Below, piece by piece: positions 18,494 through 29,840 of a stretch of DNA of 64,000 nt. Source of the stretch: Ralstonia pickettii (GTDB taxonomy: Bacteria > Pseudomonadota > Gammaproteobacteria > Burkholderiales > Burkholderiaceae); NCBI RefSeq assembly GCF_001699815.1, contig NZ_MCGB01000061.1, positions 62,001-126,000 on the forward strand, written 5' to 3'. The translations under genes were made by a program, and so were the position numbers. The first letter of the stretch is position 1. Each line of letters starts with the position of its first letter. The notes under the pieces were generated by a model. The model saw only the letters and a program-made list of their open reading frames with translations. It was not told the origin of the DNA and ran no database searches.

Positions 18494-19729
18494 TTACGCC
18501 ACCACGGCGCCGTCCTTGACCACACCAACACACGGGTTAAGCCCCATCGCGTACGCCAGATCGGCGGGCCGGTCGATGCGCCACAGAGCGAAATCGGCCG
18601 CGCAGCCCGGAGCCAGCACGCCACACGTGCCAGACAGGCCCAGCGCGGCGGCAGCATGACGCGTGGCGCCGGTCAGCGCTTCCAGCGGCGTCATGCGGAA
18701 CAGCGTGCACGCCATGTTCATCGCCAGCAGCAGCGACGACAACGGCGATGTGCCAGGGTTGCAGTCGGTCGACACGGCCATGGGCACACTGGCGGCACGC
18801 AGCGCGGCCATCGGCGGCAGGCGCGTTTCGCGCAGGCAGTAGAACGCGCCGGGCAGCAGCACGGCGACCGTGCCGGCTTGCGCCATGGCGGCAACGCCTG
18901 CATCGGTCAGGCATTCGAGATGATCCGCTGAAAGACCGCCGTAGCGAGCCACCAGCGCCGCGCCGCCCTGGTCGGAGAGCTGTTCGGCATGCAGCTTGAC
19001 CGGCAGGCCGTGGCGCTGGGCAGCGTCGAACATGCGCACTGTCTGTGCGGGCGTAAAACCAATGGTTTCGCAGAAGGCGTCAACCGCATCGACAAGACCT
19101 TCTCCGGCAAGCGCGGGCAGCACATCGGCGCACAGATGATCGATGTAGTCATCCGCGCGGCCGGCAAATTCGGGCGGTACGGCATGCGCGCCGAGGAACG
19201 TGGTCCGCACGCGCACTGGCAATGCCTGGCCGAAGCGGCGCGCCACCCGCAGCATGCGGCGCTCGGTTTCGAGGTTCAGGCCGTAGCCCGACTTGATTTC
19301 GACGGTCGTGACACCTTCGGCGCTCAGGGCATTCAGGCGAGGCAGACTGGCTTCGGCCAGCGCGTCCTCGCTGGCCGCCCGCGTGGCGCGAACGGTCGAG
19401 AGGATGCCGCCGCCCGCGCGCGCGATCTCTTCGTATGGCACGCCGTTCAGGCGCGCTTCGAATTCATTGCTGCGGTTGCCGGCGTAGACGAGGTGTGTGT
19501 GGCAGTCGATCAGGCCGGGCGTGAGCCACGCGCCGCCGCCATCGTGTTCGCGTGTGGCGCGGGCGTTGACGGGCACATCAGCGCGGTACCCAAGCCACGC
19601 AATGCGGCCGTCCTTGACGGCGATGGCGCCGTCGCGGATCTCGCCGTAGCCGTCGGCATCGGCGGCGAGCGTGGCGAGATGGACGTTGGTCCAGAGCCCG
19701 TCCCAGTGCGGGTTGGCCGGATCAGCCAT
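18494..19729 (-). CDS. hutI: Imidazolonepropionase
   Basis: Third enzyme of histidine degradation: it hydrolyses imidazolonepropionate to N-formiminoglutamate. The 411-residue amidohydrolase has the metal motif [34 protein letters not shown], and a third motif [15 protein letters not shown] with [17 protein letters not shown]. The frame is open 78 bases further upstream, but the ATG at 19729 gives the usual N-terminus and overlaps the hutG stop by 8 bp. It is the last gene of the hut operon. Confidence 0.95.
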   Translation of the reverse strand: MADPANPHWDGLWTNVHLATLAADADGYGEIRDGAIAVKDGRIAWLGYRADVPVNARATREHDGGGAWLTPGLIDCHTHLVYAGNRSNEFEARLNGVPYEEIARAGGGILSTVRATRAASEDALAEASLPRLNALSAEGVTTVEIKSGYGLNLETERRMLRVARRFGQALPVRVRTTFLGAHAVPPEFAGRADDYIDHLCADVLPALAGEGLVDAVDAFCETIGFTPAQTVRMFDAAQRHGLPVKLHAEQLSDQGGAALVARYGGLSADHLECLTDAGVAAMAQAGTVAVLLPGAFYCLRETRLPPMAALRAASVPMAVSTDCNPGTSPLSSLLLAMNMACTLFRMTPLEALTGATRHAAAALGLSGTCGVLAPGCAADFALWRIDRPADLAYAMGLNPCVGVVKDGAVVA

Positions 19730-20699
19730 GTGCGGCTCCCTGCAGGCCAATGCCGTCTGCCACGCGCGCCACGAGGCGGGCAGCAACACGTGCCGTGTGG
19801 TGATCAATGTCGAGCGACGGGTTCAGTTCCGCCACATCCGCCAGCCGCAGCTTGCCCGAGCTGACCACGCGATCGACGATGGGCTCGATCACGTCCATGC
19901 CCACGCCGCGTGCGGACGGCGCGCTCACGCCCGGAGCCACCGCGGCCGGCAGCACGTCCAGGCACATCGTCAGATAGACGTGGTCGACCTGACTCAGAAA
20001 CACCTCGACCACCTTCAGCACGTGCGCGAGCTGCATGACGTCCATCTCATCGTCGTGCATCCAACGCACACCGAGCTGGCGCGCACGCGCGAACAGCGCT
20101 TCGGTGTTGGCGTAGGTGCTCACGCCCAGGCAGGCGTAGTGGAACGGCCAGCCGCGCCGTGCGCAGTCTTCGGCGATCTGGCGGAAGGGTGTGCCCGAGC
20201 TGCCGCGCTCGCCGGCGCGCAAATCGAAATGCGCGTCCAGATTGAGAATGCCGATACGCGGGGGCTGGTTGGATTTCGCCGCCAGATGCCTCGCCAAGCC
20301 GCCAAACGATGCCCACGCGATCTCGTGGCCGCCGCCGAGCGCGATCGGAAATGCGCCGCGGTCGAGCAGATCGTGCAGCACACCGGACAATTCGCTCTGC
20401 GCGTCTTCCAGCGCATCGCCTTGGCATGTCACGTCGCCCGCGTCGACGACCACACGGCCCGCACGCGCGGGCAGGTTCGCGAGCATCTTGCGGATGGCCG
20501 CGGGGCCCGCCTGTGCACCGGTGCGCCCGTGGTTGCGTGCGACACCCGCATCGCAGGCAAAGCCCGCCAGGGCGACGGTGTTGGCCAGCGGCGTCGATGC
20601 ATCGATGCGGCGCACCGTCTGGTGCCAACGCAAGCCCAGCGGGCCTTCCTCCGCATCGACGCGGCCTTGCCAGACGTTCGGTTCGGCTTGGGCGAGCAT
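19722..20699 (-). CDS. hutG: Formimidoylglutamase (arginase family)
   Basis: A 325-residue ureohydrolase that splits N-formiminoglutamate into glutamate and formamide. Manganese ligands appear in [26 protein letters not shown] and [19 protein letters not shown]. Because this is the arginase-type HutG, the pathway here is the four-step route without HutF. It starts 2 bp after the hutH stop. Confidence 0.93.
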   Translation of the reverse strand: MLAQAEPNVWQGRVDAEEGPLGLRWHQTVRRIDASTPLANTVALAGFACDAGVARNHGRTGAQAGPAAIRKMLANLPARAGRVVVDAGDVTCQGDALEDAQSELSGVLHDLLDRGAFPIALGGGHEIAWASFGGLARHLAAKSNQPPRIGILNLDAHFDLRAGERGSSGTPFRQIAEDCARRGWPFHYACLGVSTYANTEALFARARQLGVRWMHDDEMDVMQLAHVLKVVEVFLSQVDHVYLTMCLDVLPAAVAPGVSAPSARGVGMDVIEPIVDRVVSSGKLRLADVAELNPSLDIDHHTARVAARLVARVADGIGLQGAAHG

Positions 20700-20701
20700 G
20701 G

Positions 20702-22258
20702 TCAGACGAGTGCGAGTTCGCCGACGTGCGCGCGGCACGAATCGCCGAGGGCACCGTCGAGCACGAGGCGGCGGGCGGCTTCGATGTCGGGGGCGAACAG
20801 GCGATCTTCACCGTAGTACGCCACGCGCGCACGGATGCAGCCATGTGCCTTCTGCAGCGTGTCGGACGTCGCCAGCGGCTTGTGGAAGTCGATGCCCTGC
20901 GCCGCCGCCAGCGCTTCGATGCCGACGATGGTGGCGGTGTTCTCAGCCATGTCCTGCAAACGGCGGCCTGCAAAGGTTGCCATGCTGACGTGGTCTTCCT
21001 GGTTGGCGGAAGTCGGCAGGCTGTCGACGCTGGCCGGGTGGGCGAACGTCTTGTTTTCCGACGCCAGCGCGGCGGCCGTGACGTGGGCGATCATGAAGCC
21101 CGAGTTCAGGCCCGGCTGCTCGACCAGGAACGGCGGCAAGCCCGACAGCGTGGAGTCGATCAGCAGCGCGATGCGGCGCTCGGACAGCGCACCGATCTCG
21201 GCAATCGCCAGCGCGAGCATGTCGGCGGCAAACGCCACCGGCTCGGCATGGAAGTTACCGCCCGAGATCACTTCACCGGCGTCGGCGTAGACCAGCGGGT
21301 TGTCGGTCACTGCGTTGGCTTCGGTGAGCAGCGTGGCGCCGGCCTGGCGGATCAGATCGAAACATGCACCCATGACTTGCGGCTGGCAGCGCAGGCTGTA
21401 TGGGTCTTGCACGCGCTTGTCGCCCACGAGGTGAGACTGACGGATGGCGCTGCCGGCAAGCAGGTTGCGGTACACGGCCGCGGTGGCGATCTGGCCGGCT
21501 TGCCCACGCACAGTGTGCACGCGCGGATCGAACGGCGCGTCGCTGCCCTTGGCGGCATCCACCGACAACGCACCCGACACCGTGGCGGCTTGCAGCAGTC
21601 GCTCGGCCAGGAACAGGCCGTTGAGCGCCAACGCGGTCGACACCTGCGTGCCGTTGATGAGTGCCAGGCCTTCCTTGGCGGCCAGCGCGATCGGCTCGAT
21701 GCCCGCGGCAGCCAGTGCCGCACGTGCCGGGGTGCGTACGCCGTTCACGCGCACGTCGCCTTCGCCCAGCAGGGCCAGCGTCATGTGCGCCAGCGGCGCC
21801 AGATCGCCCGACGCGCCCACCGAACCCTTCGACGGAATGCAGGGCACGATGCCGGCGTTCAGCAGTGCCAACAGCGTGTCGATCACAACACGGCGCACGC
21901 CCGAATAACCGCGCGCCAGGCTCGCTGCCTTCATCAGCAGCACCAATCGCGCCACGTTGTCGCTCAAGTCTTCACCGGTGCCGACAGCGTGCGACAGGAT
22001 CAGGTTGCGTTGCAGGCGCTCCAGCTCGTGCGTGGCGATCTGCGTCTTGGCCAGCAGGCCGAAACCGGTGTTGATGCCGTAGGCCGGCGCGCCCTTGGCG
22101 ACGATGGCCTGCACGGTGGCTGCCGAGGCTTCGATGGCGGCAGCGCAATCGCCCGACAGCGCAACAGGCGTGGGGGCGAGCCAGACGCGGCGCAGGTCGG
22201 CAAAGGACATTGCGCCCGGCTGCAACGTGATGATGGGGGGCGTGGTCATGGTGTTCAT
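20702..22258 (-). CDS. hutH: Histidine ammonia-lyase
   Basis: First enzyme of the pathway: it deaminates L-histidine to urocanate. The 518-residue protein has the Ala-Ser-Gly triad that cyclises to the MIO electrophile ([14 protein letters not shown], residues 146-159), [13 protein letters not shown] near residue 62 and the conserved NQEDHVSM near residue 420. It starts 25 bp after hutU. Confidence 0.97.
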   Translation of the reverse strand: MNTMTTPPIITLQPGAMSFADLRRVWLAPTPVALSGDCAAAIEASAATVQAIVAKGAPAYGINTGFGLLAKTQIATHELERLQRNLILSHAVGTGEDLSDNVARLVLLMKAASLARGYSGVRRVVIDTLLALLNAGIVPCIPSKGSVGASGDLAPLAHMTLALLGEGDVRVNGVRTPARAALAAAGIEPIALAAKEGLALINGTQVSTALALNGLFLAERLLQAATVSGALSVDAAKGSDAPFDPRVHTVRGQAGQIATAAVYRNLLAGSAIRQSHLVGDKRVQDPYSLRCQPQVMGACFDLIRQAGATLLTEANAVTDNPLVYADAGEVISGGNFHAEPVAFAADMLALAIAEIGALSERRIALLIDSTLSGLPPFLVEQPGLNSGFMIAHVTAAALASENKTFAHPASVDSLPTSANQEDHVSMATFAGRRLQDMAENTATIVGIEALAAAQGIDFHKPLATSDTLQKAHGCIRARVAYYGEDRLFAPDIEAARRLVLDGALGDSCRAHVGELALV

Positions 22259-22283
22259 AGCAATGCGAGAGGATGTCTTTAAC

Positions 22284-24002
22284 TTAGCCGATCATCGGCA
22301 GGTTCAAACCGTTGCGCTTGGCGCAGGCAATGGCGGTTTCGTAGCCGGCATCGGCATGGCGCATGACGCCCGAGCCGGAATCGTTGACGAGCACACGACC
22401 CAGACGCTTGGCCGCAGCGTCCGTGCCGTCGGCGACGATCACCACGCCCGAGTGCTGCGAATAGCCCATGCCGACACCGCCTCCGTGGTGCAGCGACACC
22501 CACGTCGCACCGCCGGCCGTGTTGAGCAGCGCGTTGAGCAGCGGCCAGTCCGACACGGCATCGGTGCCGTCGCGCATGGCTTCGGTTTCACGGTTGGGGC
22601 TGGCGACGGAGCCGGTGTCGAGGTGATCGCGACCGATCACGATCGGCGCCTTCAGCTCGCCATTCTTGACCATCTCGTTGAAAGCCAGACCGGCCAGGTG
22701 ACGCTCGCCCAGGCCGAGCCAGCAGATCCGTGCGGGCAACCCTTGGAAGGCGATGCGATCACGCGCCATGTCGAGCCAGCGATGGACGTGCGTGTTGTGC
22801 GGGAAGAGTTCCTTGATCTTGGCGTCGGTCTTGTAGATGTCTTCCGGATCGCCCGACAGCGCCACCCAGCGGAATGGGCCCTTGCCTTCGCAGAACAGCG
22901 GTCGGATGTAGGCCGGCACGAAACCCGGGAAGTCGAAGGCGTTCTTCACGCCCTGGTCGAACGCGACCTGGCGGATGTTGTTGCCGTAGTCGACGGTCGG
23001 AATGCCCATGGCCTGGAAGTCAAGCATGGCCTGCACGTGTACGGCGCACGACTTGGCGGCCTCGTCGGTCAGGCGGGCGTGCTGCGACGGGTCGCGTTGC
23101 GCAGCACGCCATTGCTCGACCGTCCAGCCAATCGGCAGGTAGCCGTTGACCAGATCATGCGCCGAGGTCTGGTCGGTCACCAGATCCGGCTTCAGGCCGC
23201 CGGCGCGGGCACGCTTGACCAGCTCCGGCAAGATTTCCGCCGCATTGCCGAGCAGACCGATGGACACGGCCTCGCCGCGCTCGCAATGGTGGCGAATCAG
23301 GTTGAATGCGTCGTCGATGTCCTTTGCCTGCTTGTCGAGGTAGCGCGTACGCAGGCGGAAATCGATGCTCGATTGCTGGCACTCGATGTTCAGCGACACG
23401 GCGCCGGCCAGCGTGGCGGCCAGCGGCTGCGCGCCGCCCATGCCGCCCAGGCCCGCCGTGAGAATCCAGCGGCCAGCCAGCTTGCCGTCGTAATGTTGAC
23501 GACCGGCTTCGGCAAACGTCTCATACGTGCCTTGCACAATGCCCTGGCTACCGATGTAGATCCAACTGCCGGCAGTCATCTGGCCATACATGAACAGGCC
23601 CTTGCGATCCAGCTCGTTGAAGTGCTCCCAGTTCGCCCACTTGGGCACCAGGTTGGAGTTGGCGATCAAGACGCGCGGTGCATCCGGGTGGGTCTTGAAC
23701 ACGCCCACCGGCTTGCCCGATTGCACGAGCAGCGATTCGTCGTCGTTCAGCTCGCGCAGCGTTTCCAGGATCTTGTCAAAGCAGGCCCAGTCGCGCGCAG
23801 CGCGGCCAATACCGCCGTAGACGACGAGGTGCTTGGGGTTCTCGGCCACATCCGGGTCGAGGTTGTTCTGCAGCATGCGATAGGCCGCCTCGGTCAGCCA
23901 GCTCTTGCAGTGCAGCTCGGTGCCACGCGGGGCACGGATTTCGCGCGAGGCGTCGTAGCGCGGATCGTTGGTCAGGTGGGCAGCGTGGGTCGGGGCGTTC
24001 AT
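22284..24002 (-). CDS. hutU: Urocanate hydratase
   Basis: Second enzyme: it adds water to urocanate using tightly bound NAD+. The 572-residue length is normal. Seen are [12 protein letters not shown] near residue 65, the NAD-binding region [20 protein letters not shown] (about residues 180-199), the [14 protein letters not shown] stretch and the [15 protein letters not shown] segment near the C-terminus. It is first in the operon, directly downstream of the HutC-type operator. Confidence 0.97.
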   Translation of the reverse strand: MNAPTHAAHLTNDPRYDASREIRAPRGTELHCKSWLTEAAYRMLQNNLDPDVAENPKHLVVYGGIGRAARDWACFDKILETLRELNDDESLLVQSGKPVGVFKTHPDAPRVLIANSNLVPKWANWEHFNELDRKGLFMYGQMTAGSWIYIGSQGIVQGTYETFAEAGRQHYDGKLAGRWILTAGLGGMGGAQPLAATLAGAVSLNIECQQSSIDFRLRTRYLDKQAKDIDDAFNLIRHHCERGEAVSIGLLGNAAEILPELVKRARAGGLKPDLVTDQTSAHDLVNGYLPIGWTVEQWRAAQRDPSQHARLTDEAAKSCAVHVQAMLDFQAMGIPTVDYGNNIRQVAFDQGVKNAFDFPGFVPAYIRPLFCEGKGPFRWVALSGDPEDIYKTDAKIKELFPHNTHVHRWLDMARDRIAFQGLPARICWLGLGERHLAGLAFNEMVKNGELKAPIVIGRDHLDTGSVASPNRETEAMRDGTDAVSDWPLLNALLNTAGGATWVSLHHGGGVGMGYSQHSGVVIVADGTDAAAKRLGRVLVNDSGSGVMRHADAGYETAIACAKRNGLNLPMIG

Positions 24003-24045
24003 GTGAGGTCTCCTGCGAACTCCTTTGTCATGGAGCGCATCTTAT

Positions 24046-24059
24046 GTTGTATATACAAC
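24046..24059. promoter_or_regulatory. HutC operator
   Basis: GTTGTATATACAAC is a perfect 14-bp palindrome in the hutU-hutC divergent spacer, 43 bp before hutU. It matches the TTGTATATACAA core known for HutC of the GntR family. Urocanate-relieved repression of hutUHGI is the expected logic. Confidence 0.85.
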
Positions 24060-24156
24060 TTAGGCAAGAAAACTTTACAAGCTAAGAGCAAACCCTGATG
24101 ATGACCGCCATCCGCACATCACTTCCGCGGCCCTACCCGCACCGCAAGCCACGCCC

Positions 24157-24870
24157 ATGTCACACGACCCGTCCGCCAGCACGCCCGCCTTCCAGCGCAT
24201 CAAGGAAGACATCCTCATGCGCATCCGCAGCGGCGAGTGGCAGGAAGGGGAAATGATTCCCGGGGAGACCACGCTCGCGCAGACCTTTGGCGTGTCGCGC
24301 ATGACGGTCAACCGCGCGCTGCGTGAGTTGACCGCCGAGCAGATCCTCACGCGCGTGCAAGGGTTGGGAACGTTCGTCGCGCAGCAGAAATACCAGGCGA
24401 CGCTGGTGGCGATCCGCAACATCGCCGAGGAAATTGCGGCGCGCGGCCATCGGCACCGCGCCGAACTGCACAAGCTGGAACGCGCCCGCGCCAACGAAGC
24501 GATGGCGGCTTCGTTTGGTGTGCCGGCCGGCGGCGTGCTCTTCCATTCGCTGATCGTGCACTTCGAAAACGACTTGCCGATCCAGGTGGAAGACCGTTGG
24601 GTGAACGCGGCGTTGGCGCCCGAATACATGGAGCAGGATTTCACGCAGACCACGCCGAACGCCTACCTGATGCGTGCCGCCCCATTGCAGGGCGTGGATT
24701 ACGGCATTGAGGCGCGCCTGCCGCCGCGCGAGATTGCGGAGATGCTGCACATGGACGTGCGCGAGCCCTGCCTGATGCTGCGGCGGAAAACGCTGTCGCA
24801 GGGCCAGGTCGCCTCGGTGGCGACCATGTGGCATCCCGGCGGGCGTTATCAGTTCACGGGCAGTTTCTGA
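24157..24870 (+). CDS. hutC: Histidine-utilisation repressor HutC (GntR/HutC family)
   Basis: A 237-residue regulator with an N-terminal winged helix (QRIKEDILMRIRSGEW, GETTLAQTFGVSRMTVNRAL at about residues 44-63) and a C-terminal UTRA ligand domain (LFHSLIVHFENDLPIQVEDR, YLMRAAPLQGVDYGIEARLP). In the family urocanate binds UTRA and releases DNA. It is divergent from hutU across a perfect palindromic operator. Confidence 0.93.
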   Translation: MSHDPSASTPAFQRIKEDILMRIRSGEWQEGEMIPGETTLAQTFGVSRMTVNRALRELTAEQILTRVQGLGTFVAQQKYQATLVAIRNIAEEIAARGHRHRAELHKLERARANEAMAASFGVPAGGVLFHSLIVHFENDLPIQVEDRWVNAALAPEYMEQDFTQTTPNAYLMRAAPLQGVDYGIEARLPPREIAEMLHMDVREPCLMLRRKTLSQGQVASVATMWHPGGRYQFTGSF

Positions 24871-24877
24871 GTCTGCG

Positions 24878-25747
24878 CTAGCTGCGACCCTTCCAGGGCA
24901 CCACGCGCGCTTCGATGGCGCGCATGGCCAAGTCGAACACCCATGCAATCGCGCCGATCAGCACGATGCCCATCACCACGAGGTCGGTGCGTAGAAAGCT
25001 CGACGCATTGAGCACCATCTGCCCCACGCCCACGGTTGCAGCCACCATTTCCGCCGCCACCAGCGTGGTCCAGCCGAAGCCGATGGCGATACGCAAGCCG
25101 GTCAGTATCTCCGGCAGCGCGGCGGGCAAGATCACATGCCGCACCACCTGCGTGAAGCTTGCGCCAAGCGCATACGCGGCGTTGATCTGCTCAAGCGTGG
25201 CGCTGCGCACGCCGGCACGCGCGGCCATGGCAATCGGTGCGAAGCAGGCAAGGTAGATAACGACAATCTTGGCGCGCTCGTCAATGCCCAGCCAGATAAC
25301 CACGAGCGGCAGGTACGCCAGCGGCGGCAGCGGGCGATAGAACTCAATGGGCGGATCGAGCAAGCCGCGCGCGGTGCGGGAGACACCCATCGCGAGGCCG
25401 ATCGGTATGGCCGTCACGGCAGCCAGTGCAAACGCGCCGAACACGCGTAGCGCACTCCAGCCAAGATGTGCTGCCAGCGGCTGGCCGCCTTGAATATCGC
25501 CATGCCAGGCATCGATGAATGCGCGCCCCACGGCCTGCGGCGAGGGCAGGAACAACGGCGGCACCCAATGGAAGGTGGTGGCCGCCCACCAGAGCACGAG
25601 CAGCGCAGTCACCGACAACACGCTGAGCCCCGATGCGCTGCCCTCGCCCGGCAGACGATAGCCGCGCAGCCTGCGCACCGGTCTGCTGGAGGGCGGCGCT
25701 GCATCGAGGGAGGCGCGCTGCAGCACGGGAGTTTCGAGCGCGCTCAT
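24878..25747 (-). CDS. tauC: Taurine-type ABC transporter permease (TauC-like)
   Basis: A 289-residue permease of the TauC/SsuC family with about six hydrophobic segments. Motifs include [20 protein letters not shown], the EAA loop [20 protein letters not shown] with [19 protein letters not shown], and the [20 protein letters not shown] segment. It overlaps tauB by 4 bp. Convergent with hutC, 7 bp apart. Sulfonate specificity follows from the binding protein. Confidence 0.87.
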   Translation of the reverse strand: MSALETPVLQRASLDAAPPSSRPVRRLRGYRLPGEGSASGLSVLSVTALLVLWWAATTFHWVPPLFLPSPQAVGRAFIDAWHGDIQGGQPLAAHLGWSALRVFGAFALAAVTAIPIGLAMGVSRTARGLLDPPIEFYRPLPPLAYLPLVVIWLGIDERAKIVVIYLACFAPIAMAARAGVRSATLEQINAAYALGASFTQVVRHVILPAALPEILTGLRIAIGFGWTTLVAAEMVAATVGVGQMVLNASSFLRTDLVVMGIVLIGAIAWVFDLAMRAIEARVVPWKGRS

Positions 25748-26535
25748 GCGATCAACTCCTCGGGGGCATGGTGGATCAGCGCCAGCACACGCTCGCGCCA
25801 GGCAATGAATTCCGGCGACGATTTCACCGCGCGGGCGTCGCCGCCTGCCAGCGCCTGCCGCGAGAACGGCAGATCGAATGTCTGCACGATGCGCCCCGGC
25901 GATGGCGACATCACGATCAGGCGCGTTGCGAGGAACAGCGCCTCCTCCACGTCGTGTGTGATGAAGAAAACGGTCGTGCCGGTGCGTTGCCAGACATCGA
26001 GCACCAGCGTCTGCATGGTCTCGCGCGTGAACGCGTCGAGCGCGCCCATCGGTTCGTCCATCAGCAGCACGCGGGGCTCCGTCGCCAGCGCTCGGGCAAT
26101 GCCCACGCGTTGCTGCATGCCGCCTGACAACGCATAGACCGGCGACGTAGCATGCGCTTCAAGTCCGACCCACCGAAGCAACTCAAGCGCACGCGCATGC
26201 CGCGTCTTGCGATCGACACCGCGCAGCTTGAGACCAAGCGCCACGTTGTCACGCACGTTCAGCCATGGCATGAGCCCATAGCGCTGGAACACCACGCCGC
26301 GATCGGCGCCCGGACCATCGATTTCGCGCCCGTCCAGGAGAATCTGCCCCGACGTGGGCGCCACAAAACCCGCAAGACAGTTCAGCAGCGTAGTCTTGCC
26401 GCAGCCGGAAGCGCCCAGGGCCACGACGAACTCGCCGGCGTTGATCGACAAATCCACACCGGCCAGGGCGCGGGTGGTGCGGCCGTGCGCGTCGGTGTAG
26501 TCGACGCGCAAGCCACGCACATCGATACGGCTCAT
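25744..26535 (-). CDS. tauB: Taurine-type ABC transporter ATP-binding protein (TauB-like)
   Basis: A 263-residue ABC ATPase: Walker [18 protein letters not shown], signature [17 protein letters not shown], Walker [22 protein letters not shown]-loop [20 protein letters not shown]. The DAFTRE and EEALFLA stretches are typical of the taurine/nitrate/sulfonate subfamily. The frame is open upstream to 26835, but the ATG at 26535 overlaps the end of tauA by 4 bp and gives the normal N-terminus. Confidence 0.9.
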   Translation of the reverse strand: MSRIDVRGLRVDYTDAHGRTTRALAGVDLSINAGEFVVALGASGCGKTTLLNCLAGFVAPTSGQILLDGREIDGPGADRGVVFQRYGLMPWLNVRDNVALGLKLRGVDRKTRHARALELLRWVGLEAHATSPVYALSGGMQQRVGIARALATEPRVLLMDEPMGALDAFTRETMQTLVLDVWQRTGTTVFFITHDVEEALFLATRLIVMSPSPGRIVQTFDLPFSRQALAGGDARAVKSSPEFIAWRERVLALIHHAPEELIA

Positions 26536-27596
26536 CGCGTTGCGGTGGCGACAGCCTTGTTGGAAGTACCAGCCGCGCGCTGGACAAAGCGCGAGTCGAT
26601 GGTCGCACCGTAATCCGGCAGCACCGCCTGGATCGTGCCCTGCGTCTTCAGGAACTGTGCTGTGGCGAGCAGCGACTGCGCGGCGCCCGATTCCGCCCCG
26701 CCACCCAGCCATCGCTTGGAGGCCTGCTCCGCCGCATCCGGGAAGGCATACAGCGCAAGACTTGCCGGCACGTCCGCCGCCGTCGCGCCCGAAGTCTTGG
26801 CCACGGCTGCCACCTGCGGCGATGTCGCCGTCCACGCGGCCTTGTTGTTGCGATAGGCGGCATCGGCCTTGGCCAGCACTTCGACAAACTTGGCGATGAA
26901 CTCGGCATGGTCACGCGCGAACTTGCGATCCGCCACGAAGCCATCGAAGGTCGACTTGCCGGTGGCGGCGGCGATCTTGCCGGAGGTGGTCAGCACGGTG
27001 CCGTTCTTCTTCACCTTGGCGAGTACCGGATCCCAGATAAAGGCCGCATCGACATCGCCCCGGTCCCACGCGGCCGCCAACTCCTGCGGCCGCAGGTTGA
27101 CCACCTTCACGTCGCGCGGCTCGAGCCCGGCTTGTTGCAGCGCGACCAGCGCATGGAAATGCGAGGTCGACACATACGGCACGCCCAAGGTCTTGCCCTT
27201 CAGGTCGGCCACCCGCGACACGCCGCTGCCGTTGCGGGCAACCAGCGCTTCCGCATCGTTGATGTTGTCGAGAATCCAGAACAGCGACAGGTCCACGCCC
27301 TGCGACACGCCGGCAGCAATCGGGCTGGAGCCCGCTTCGCCGACCTGCACGGAACCCGAGGCGATGGCGCGCACCACGTCGGCACCGCTGGCGAGCTGGC
27401 GGTACGTCACCTTATAGCCGGTGGCACGCTCGACCTCGCCCGTGGCTTGGGCGTAGCGCCAGGGCAGCACCATGTCCTGATAAGCGATAACAACCTCGCG
27501 GTCGGCCGCGCGTGCAGGAGCAGCCCCAAACAAGGCGAACGAAATGGCCGCAGACATCGCTGCAGCCAGCAAGCGAGAGAGGGAAGAACCAGCCAT
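26532..27596 (-). CDS. tauA: Taurine-type periplasmic substrate-binding protein (TauA-like)
   Basis: A 354-residue protein with a signal peptide (residues 1-31, ending PARAA). It follows the TauA pattern closely: [54 protein letters not shown] with AFIWDP, and a C-terminal [18 protein letters not shown]. It would deliver taurine or a related sulfonate. The ATG at 27596 is preferred over an ATG 30 bases upstream because it starts the signal peptide. No tauD dioxygenase gene is near. Confidence 0.85.
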   Translation of the reverse strand: MAGSSLSRLLAAAMSAAISFALFGAAPARAADREVVIAYQDMVLPWRYAQATGEVERATGYKVTYRQLASGADVVRAIASGSVQVGEAGSSPIAAGVSQGVDLSLFWILDNINDAEALVARNGSGVSRVADLKGKTLGVPYVSTSHFHALVALQQAGLEPRDVKVVNLRPQELAAAWDRGDVDAAFIWDPVLAKVKKNGTVLTTSGKIAAATGKSTFDGFVADRKFARDHAEFIAKFVEVLAKADAAYRNNKAAWTATSPQVAAVAKTSGATAADVPASLALYAFPDAAEQASKRWLGGGAESGAAQSLLATAQFLKTQGTIQAVLPDYGATIDSRFVQRAAGTSNKAVATATR

Positions 27597-27721
27597 GAAA
27601 GACTCCGGCAGAAAAGAATCGCGCACATGCGCCGGAGTCGATTGTGAGAGACGGCAGCGTAGCCTGTCGTCGAAGAAAATCGGCTGAGCTTATGCGGCTC
27701 GCAGACAGAACAACCGGTAGA

Positions 27722-28780
27722 TCAATATTGGCTGAGCGTGCTGGACAGCAGCTTGGCCGTGATATCTACAATTGGGATCACGCGCTCATATGCCATGCGC
27801 ATCGGCCCGATCACGCCGAGCGTGCCGACGATCTTGCCGTCCACCTCATACGGTGCGGTGATGACCGCCATGTCTTCGTGCGGGACGAGGCTGCTTTCGC
27901 CGCCGATGAAGATCTGCACGCCCTCGGCGCGGCTGGATACGTCGAGCAATTGCAGCAGGCCAGTCTTCTGCTCGAACACGGCAAAGAGCCGGCGCAGCTT
28001 GTCCATGGACGAAGACAGGTCTTCCACATCCAGCAGCTTGCGCTCGCCCGAGATGACGACCGGCTCCTCGTCCGACACGGCACTGCTGCCCGCCTCCACG
28101 GCCGCCTGCATCAGTGCCGTCATGTCGGCCTGCAGCGCAGAGAGTTCACCCCGCAGGCTTTCGCGCACTGCATCGAACGTCTGGCCACCGTAATGCGCGT
28201 TGATGTAGTTGGCCGCTTCCACCAGTTGCGACGGGCTGTAAGGCGTATCGGTATGGATAATGCGGTTCTGCACGTCGCCCTCGGGCGTGACGACGATCAG
28301 CAGGATGCGCGATTCCGACAGCCGCAGGAATTCGATCTGCCGGAACGCGTGCGTGCGCCGCGGCGTCATCACGATGCCGGCAAACTGCGAGAGGTTGGAC
28401 AAGGTTTGCGCCGCCGCCGCAATTACCCGCTGCGACGATTCCGCCCCATGCGACGCAAGTTGCGAGCGCACCTGCTCTGCGATCGCGCCCACCATCTGCT
28501 GCGCCATGCGATCCTGCGTGCTCAGCACATCCAGCGGGCTGGCCGTCAGCATGGTATCGACAAAGAGGCGGTAGCCGCGCGGCGTCGGCACGCGCCCGGC
28601 CGAGGTGTGTGGGCTGGCAATGAAGCCCATCTCTTCCAGGTCAGACATCACATTACGGATGGTGGCCGGCGACAGATCGAGCCCCGAATATTTCGACAAG
28701 GTGCGGGAGCCCACGGGCTGCCCCTCGGCGATATACCGTTCGATCAGGGTCTTGAGGAGGATGGTGGCGCGCTTGTCCAT
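27722..28780 (-). CDS. hrcA: Heat-inducible transcription repressor HrcA
   Basis: A 352-residue CIRCE-binding repressor. The N-terminal winged helix includes [20 protein letters not shown] and [19 protein letters not shown]; the GAF-like domain contains [20 protein letters not shown]. In betaproteobacteria it typically controls groESL, with GroEL helping it fold. No CIRCE element is seen in the window, so its targets lie elsewhere. It is divergent from nadK. Confidence 0.95.
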   Translation of the reverse strand: MDKRATILLKTLIERYIAEGQPVGSRTLSKYSGLDLSPATIRNVMSDLEEMGFIASPHTSAGRVPTPRGYRLFVDTMLTASPLDVLSTQDRMAQQMVGAIAEQVRSQLASHGAESSQRVIAAAAQTLSNLSQFAGIVMTPRRTHAFRQIEFLRLSESRILLIVVTPEGDVQNRIIHTDTPYSPSQLVEAANYINAHYGGQTFDAVRESLRGELSALQADMTALMQAAVEAGSSAVSDEEPVVISGERKLLDVEDLSSSMDKLRRLFAVFEQKTGLLQLLDVSSRAEGVQIFIGGESSLVPHEDMAVITAPYEVDGKIVGTLGVIGPMRMAYERVIPIVDITAKLLSSTLSQY

Positions 28781-28891
28781 GATTCGTCAATTTTACGCAA
28801 AATCGGCGCCCGCCTGCGGGTGATGTCGGCGTTTCTCCACGAAACACGCGCTAACGTGGCGACGGTCATATCGATATGGTGTAATGCGCGC

Positions 28892-29830
28892 ATGTCGACC
28901 TCCCCGTCCGCCGTGGCCCCGCAAGCTCCCGCCACCTCGCCTGTCTCGCCTTTCAAGACCGTTGCGCTGGTCGGCCGGTATTCGGCCGCCAACATTGCCG
29001 GCCCGCTCATGGAGCTGGCGTCGTGCATCGCCGGGCGGGGGCATGACATTGTGTTCGAGCGCGAAACCGCGCTCAACATCGGCGTCCAGGACTACCCCGC
29101 CCTGCCGCCCGAAGAGATGGCGCGCCACGCTGATGTGGCCGTCGTGCTGGGCGGCGACGGCACGCTGCTCGGCATCGGGCGTCACCTGGCTGGCGCCAGC
29201 GTCCCCGTGATCGGCGTCAACCACGGGCGGCTCGGCTTCATGACCGACATCCCGTTCGACGACGTGCACACCGTGCTGCCCGACATGTTGTCCGGCCGCT
29301 ACGAGGCCGAGACCCGCACGTTGCTGCAGGCACAGGTCGTGCGGGATGACGAGGTCATCTTCTCCGCCCTCGCCTTCAACGACGTGGTGGTCAACCGCTC
29401 GGGCTTCTCGGGCATGGTCGAGCTGGCCGTGTCGGTCGACGGCTTCTTCATGTACAACCAGCGTTCGGACGGCCTGATCGTTTCCACGCCCACGGGCTCG
29501 ACGGCGTATGCGCTGTCCGCGGGCGGGCCGATCCTGCATCCGGCGCTCTCGGGTCTGGTGCTGGTGCCCATCGCACCGCACTCGCTGTCGAACCGGCCGA
29601 TCGTCATTCCGCAAGACGCCGAGGTGGTCATCCAGGTCACCAGCGGGCGCGATGCCAGCGTCAACTTCGACATGCAGTCGCTCACGTCCTTGCTGCCCGG
29701 CGACCGCATCGTGGTGCGCCGCTCGGAGCGCACGGTGCAGCTGCTGCACCCCATCGGCTACAACTACTACGCCACGCTGCGCAAGAAGCTGCACTGGCAC
29801 GAGTACCCGACTGAAGACAACCGGCTCTAA
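28892..29830 (+). CDS. nadK: NAD kinase
   Basis: A 312-residue enzyme that phosphorylates NAD to NADP. The GGDGT motif is in [18 protein letters not shown], followed by INHGRLGF-like [26 protein letters not shown] and the [16 protein letters not shown] substrate loop. The frame is open far upstream opposite hrcA, but the ATG at 28892 gives a normal N-terminus. recN starts 10 bp downstream. Confidence 0.95.
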   Translation: MSTSPSAVAPQAPATSPVSPFKTVALVGRYSAANIAGPLMELASCIAGRGHDIVFERETALNIGVQDYPALPPEEMARHADVAVVLGGDGTLLGIGRHLAGASVPVIGVNHGRLGFMTDIPFDDVHTVLPDMLSGRYEAETRTLLQAQVVRDDEVIFSALAFNDVVVNRSGFSGMVELAVSVDGFFMYNQRSDGLIVSTPTGSTAYALSAGGPILHPALSGLVLVPIAPHSLSNRPIVIPQDAEVVIQVTSGRDASVNFDMQSLTSLLPGDRIVVRRSERTVQLLHPIGYNYYATLRKKLHWHEYPTEDNRL

Positions 29831-29840
29831 CACCCTTTCC

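Noticed and set aside
18494-27596. hut-tau region as a genomic island
   Set aside because: No integrase, transposase, tRNA or flanking direct repeat is visible and its codon use looks like that of the neighbours; kept only as a possible lineage-specific insertion.
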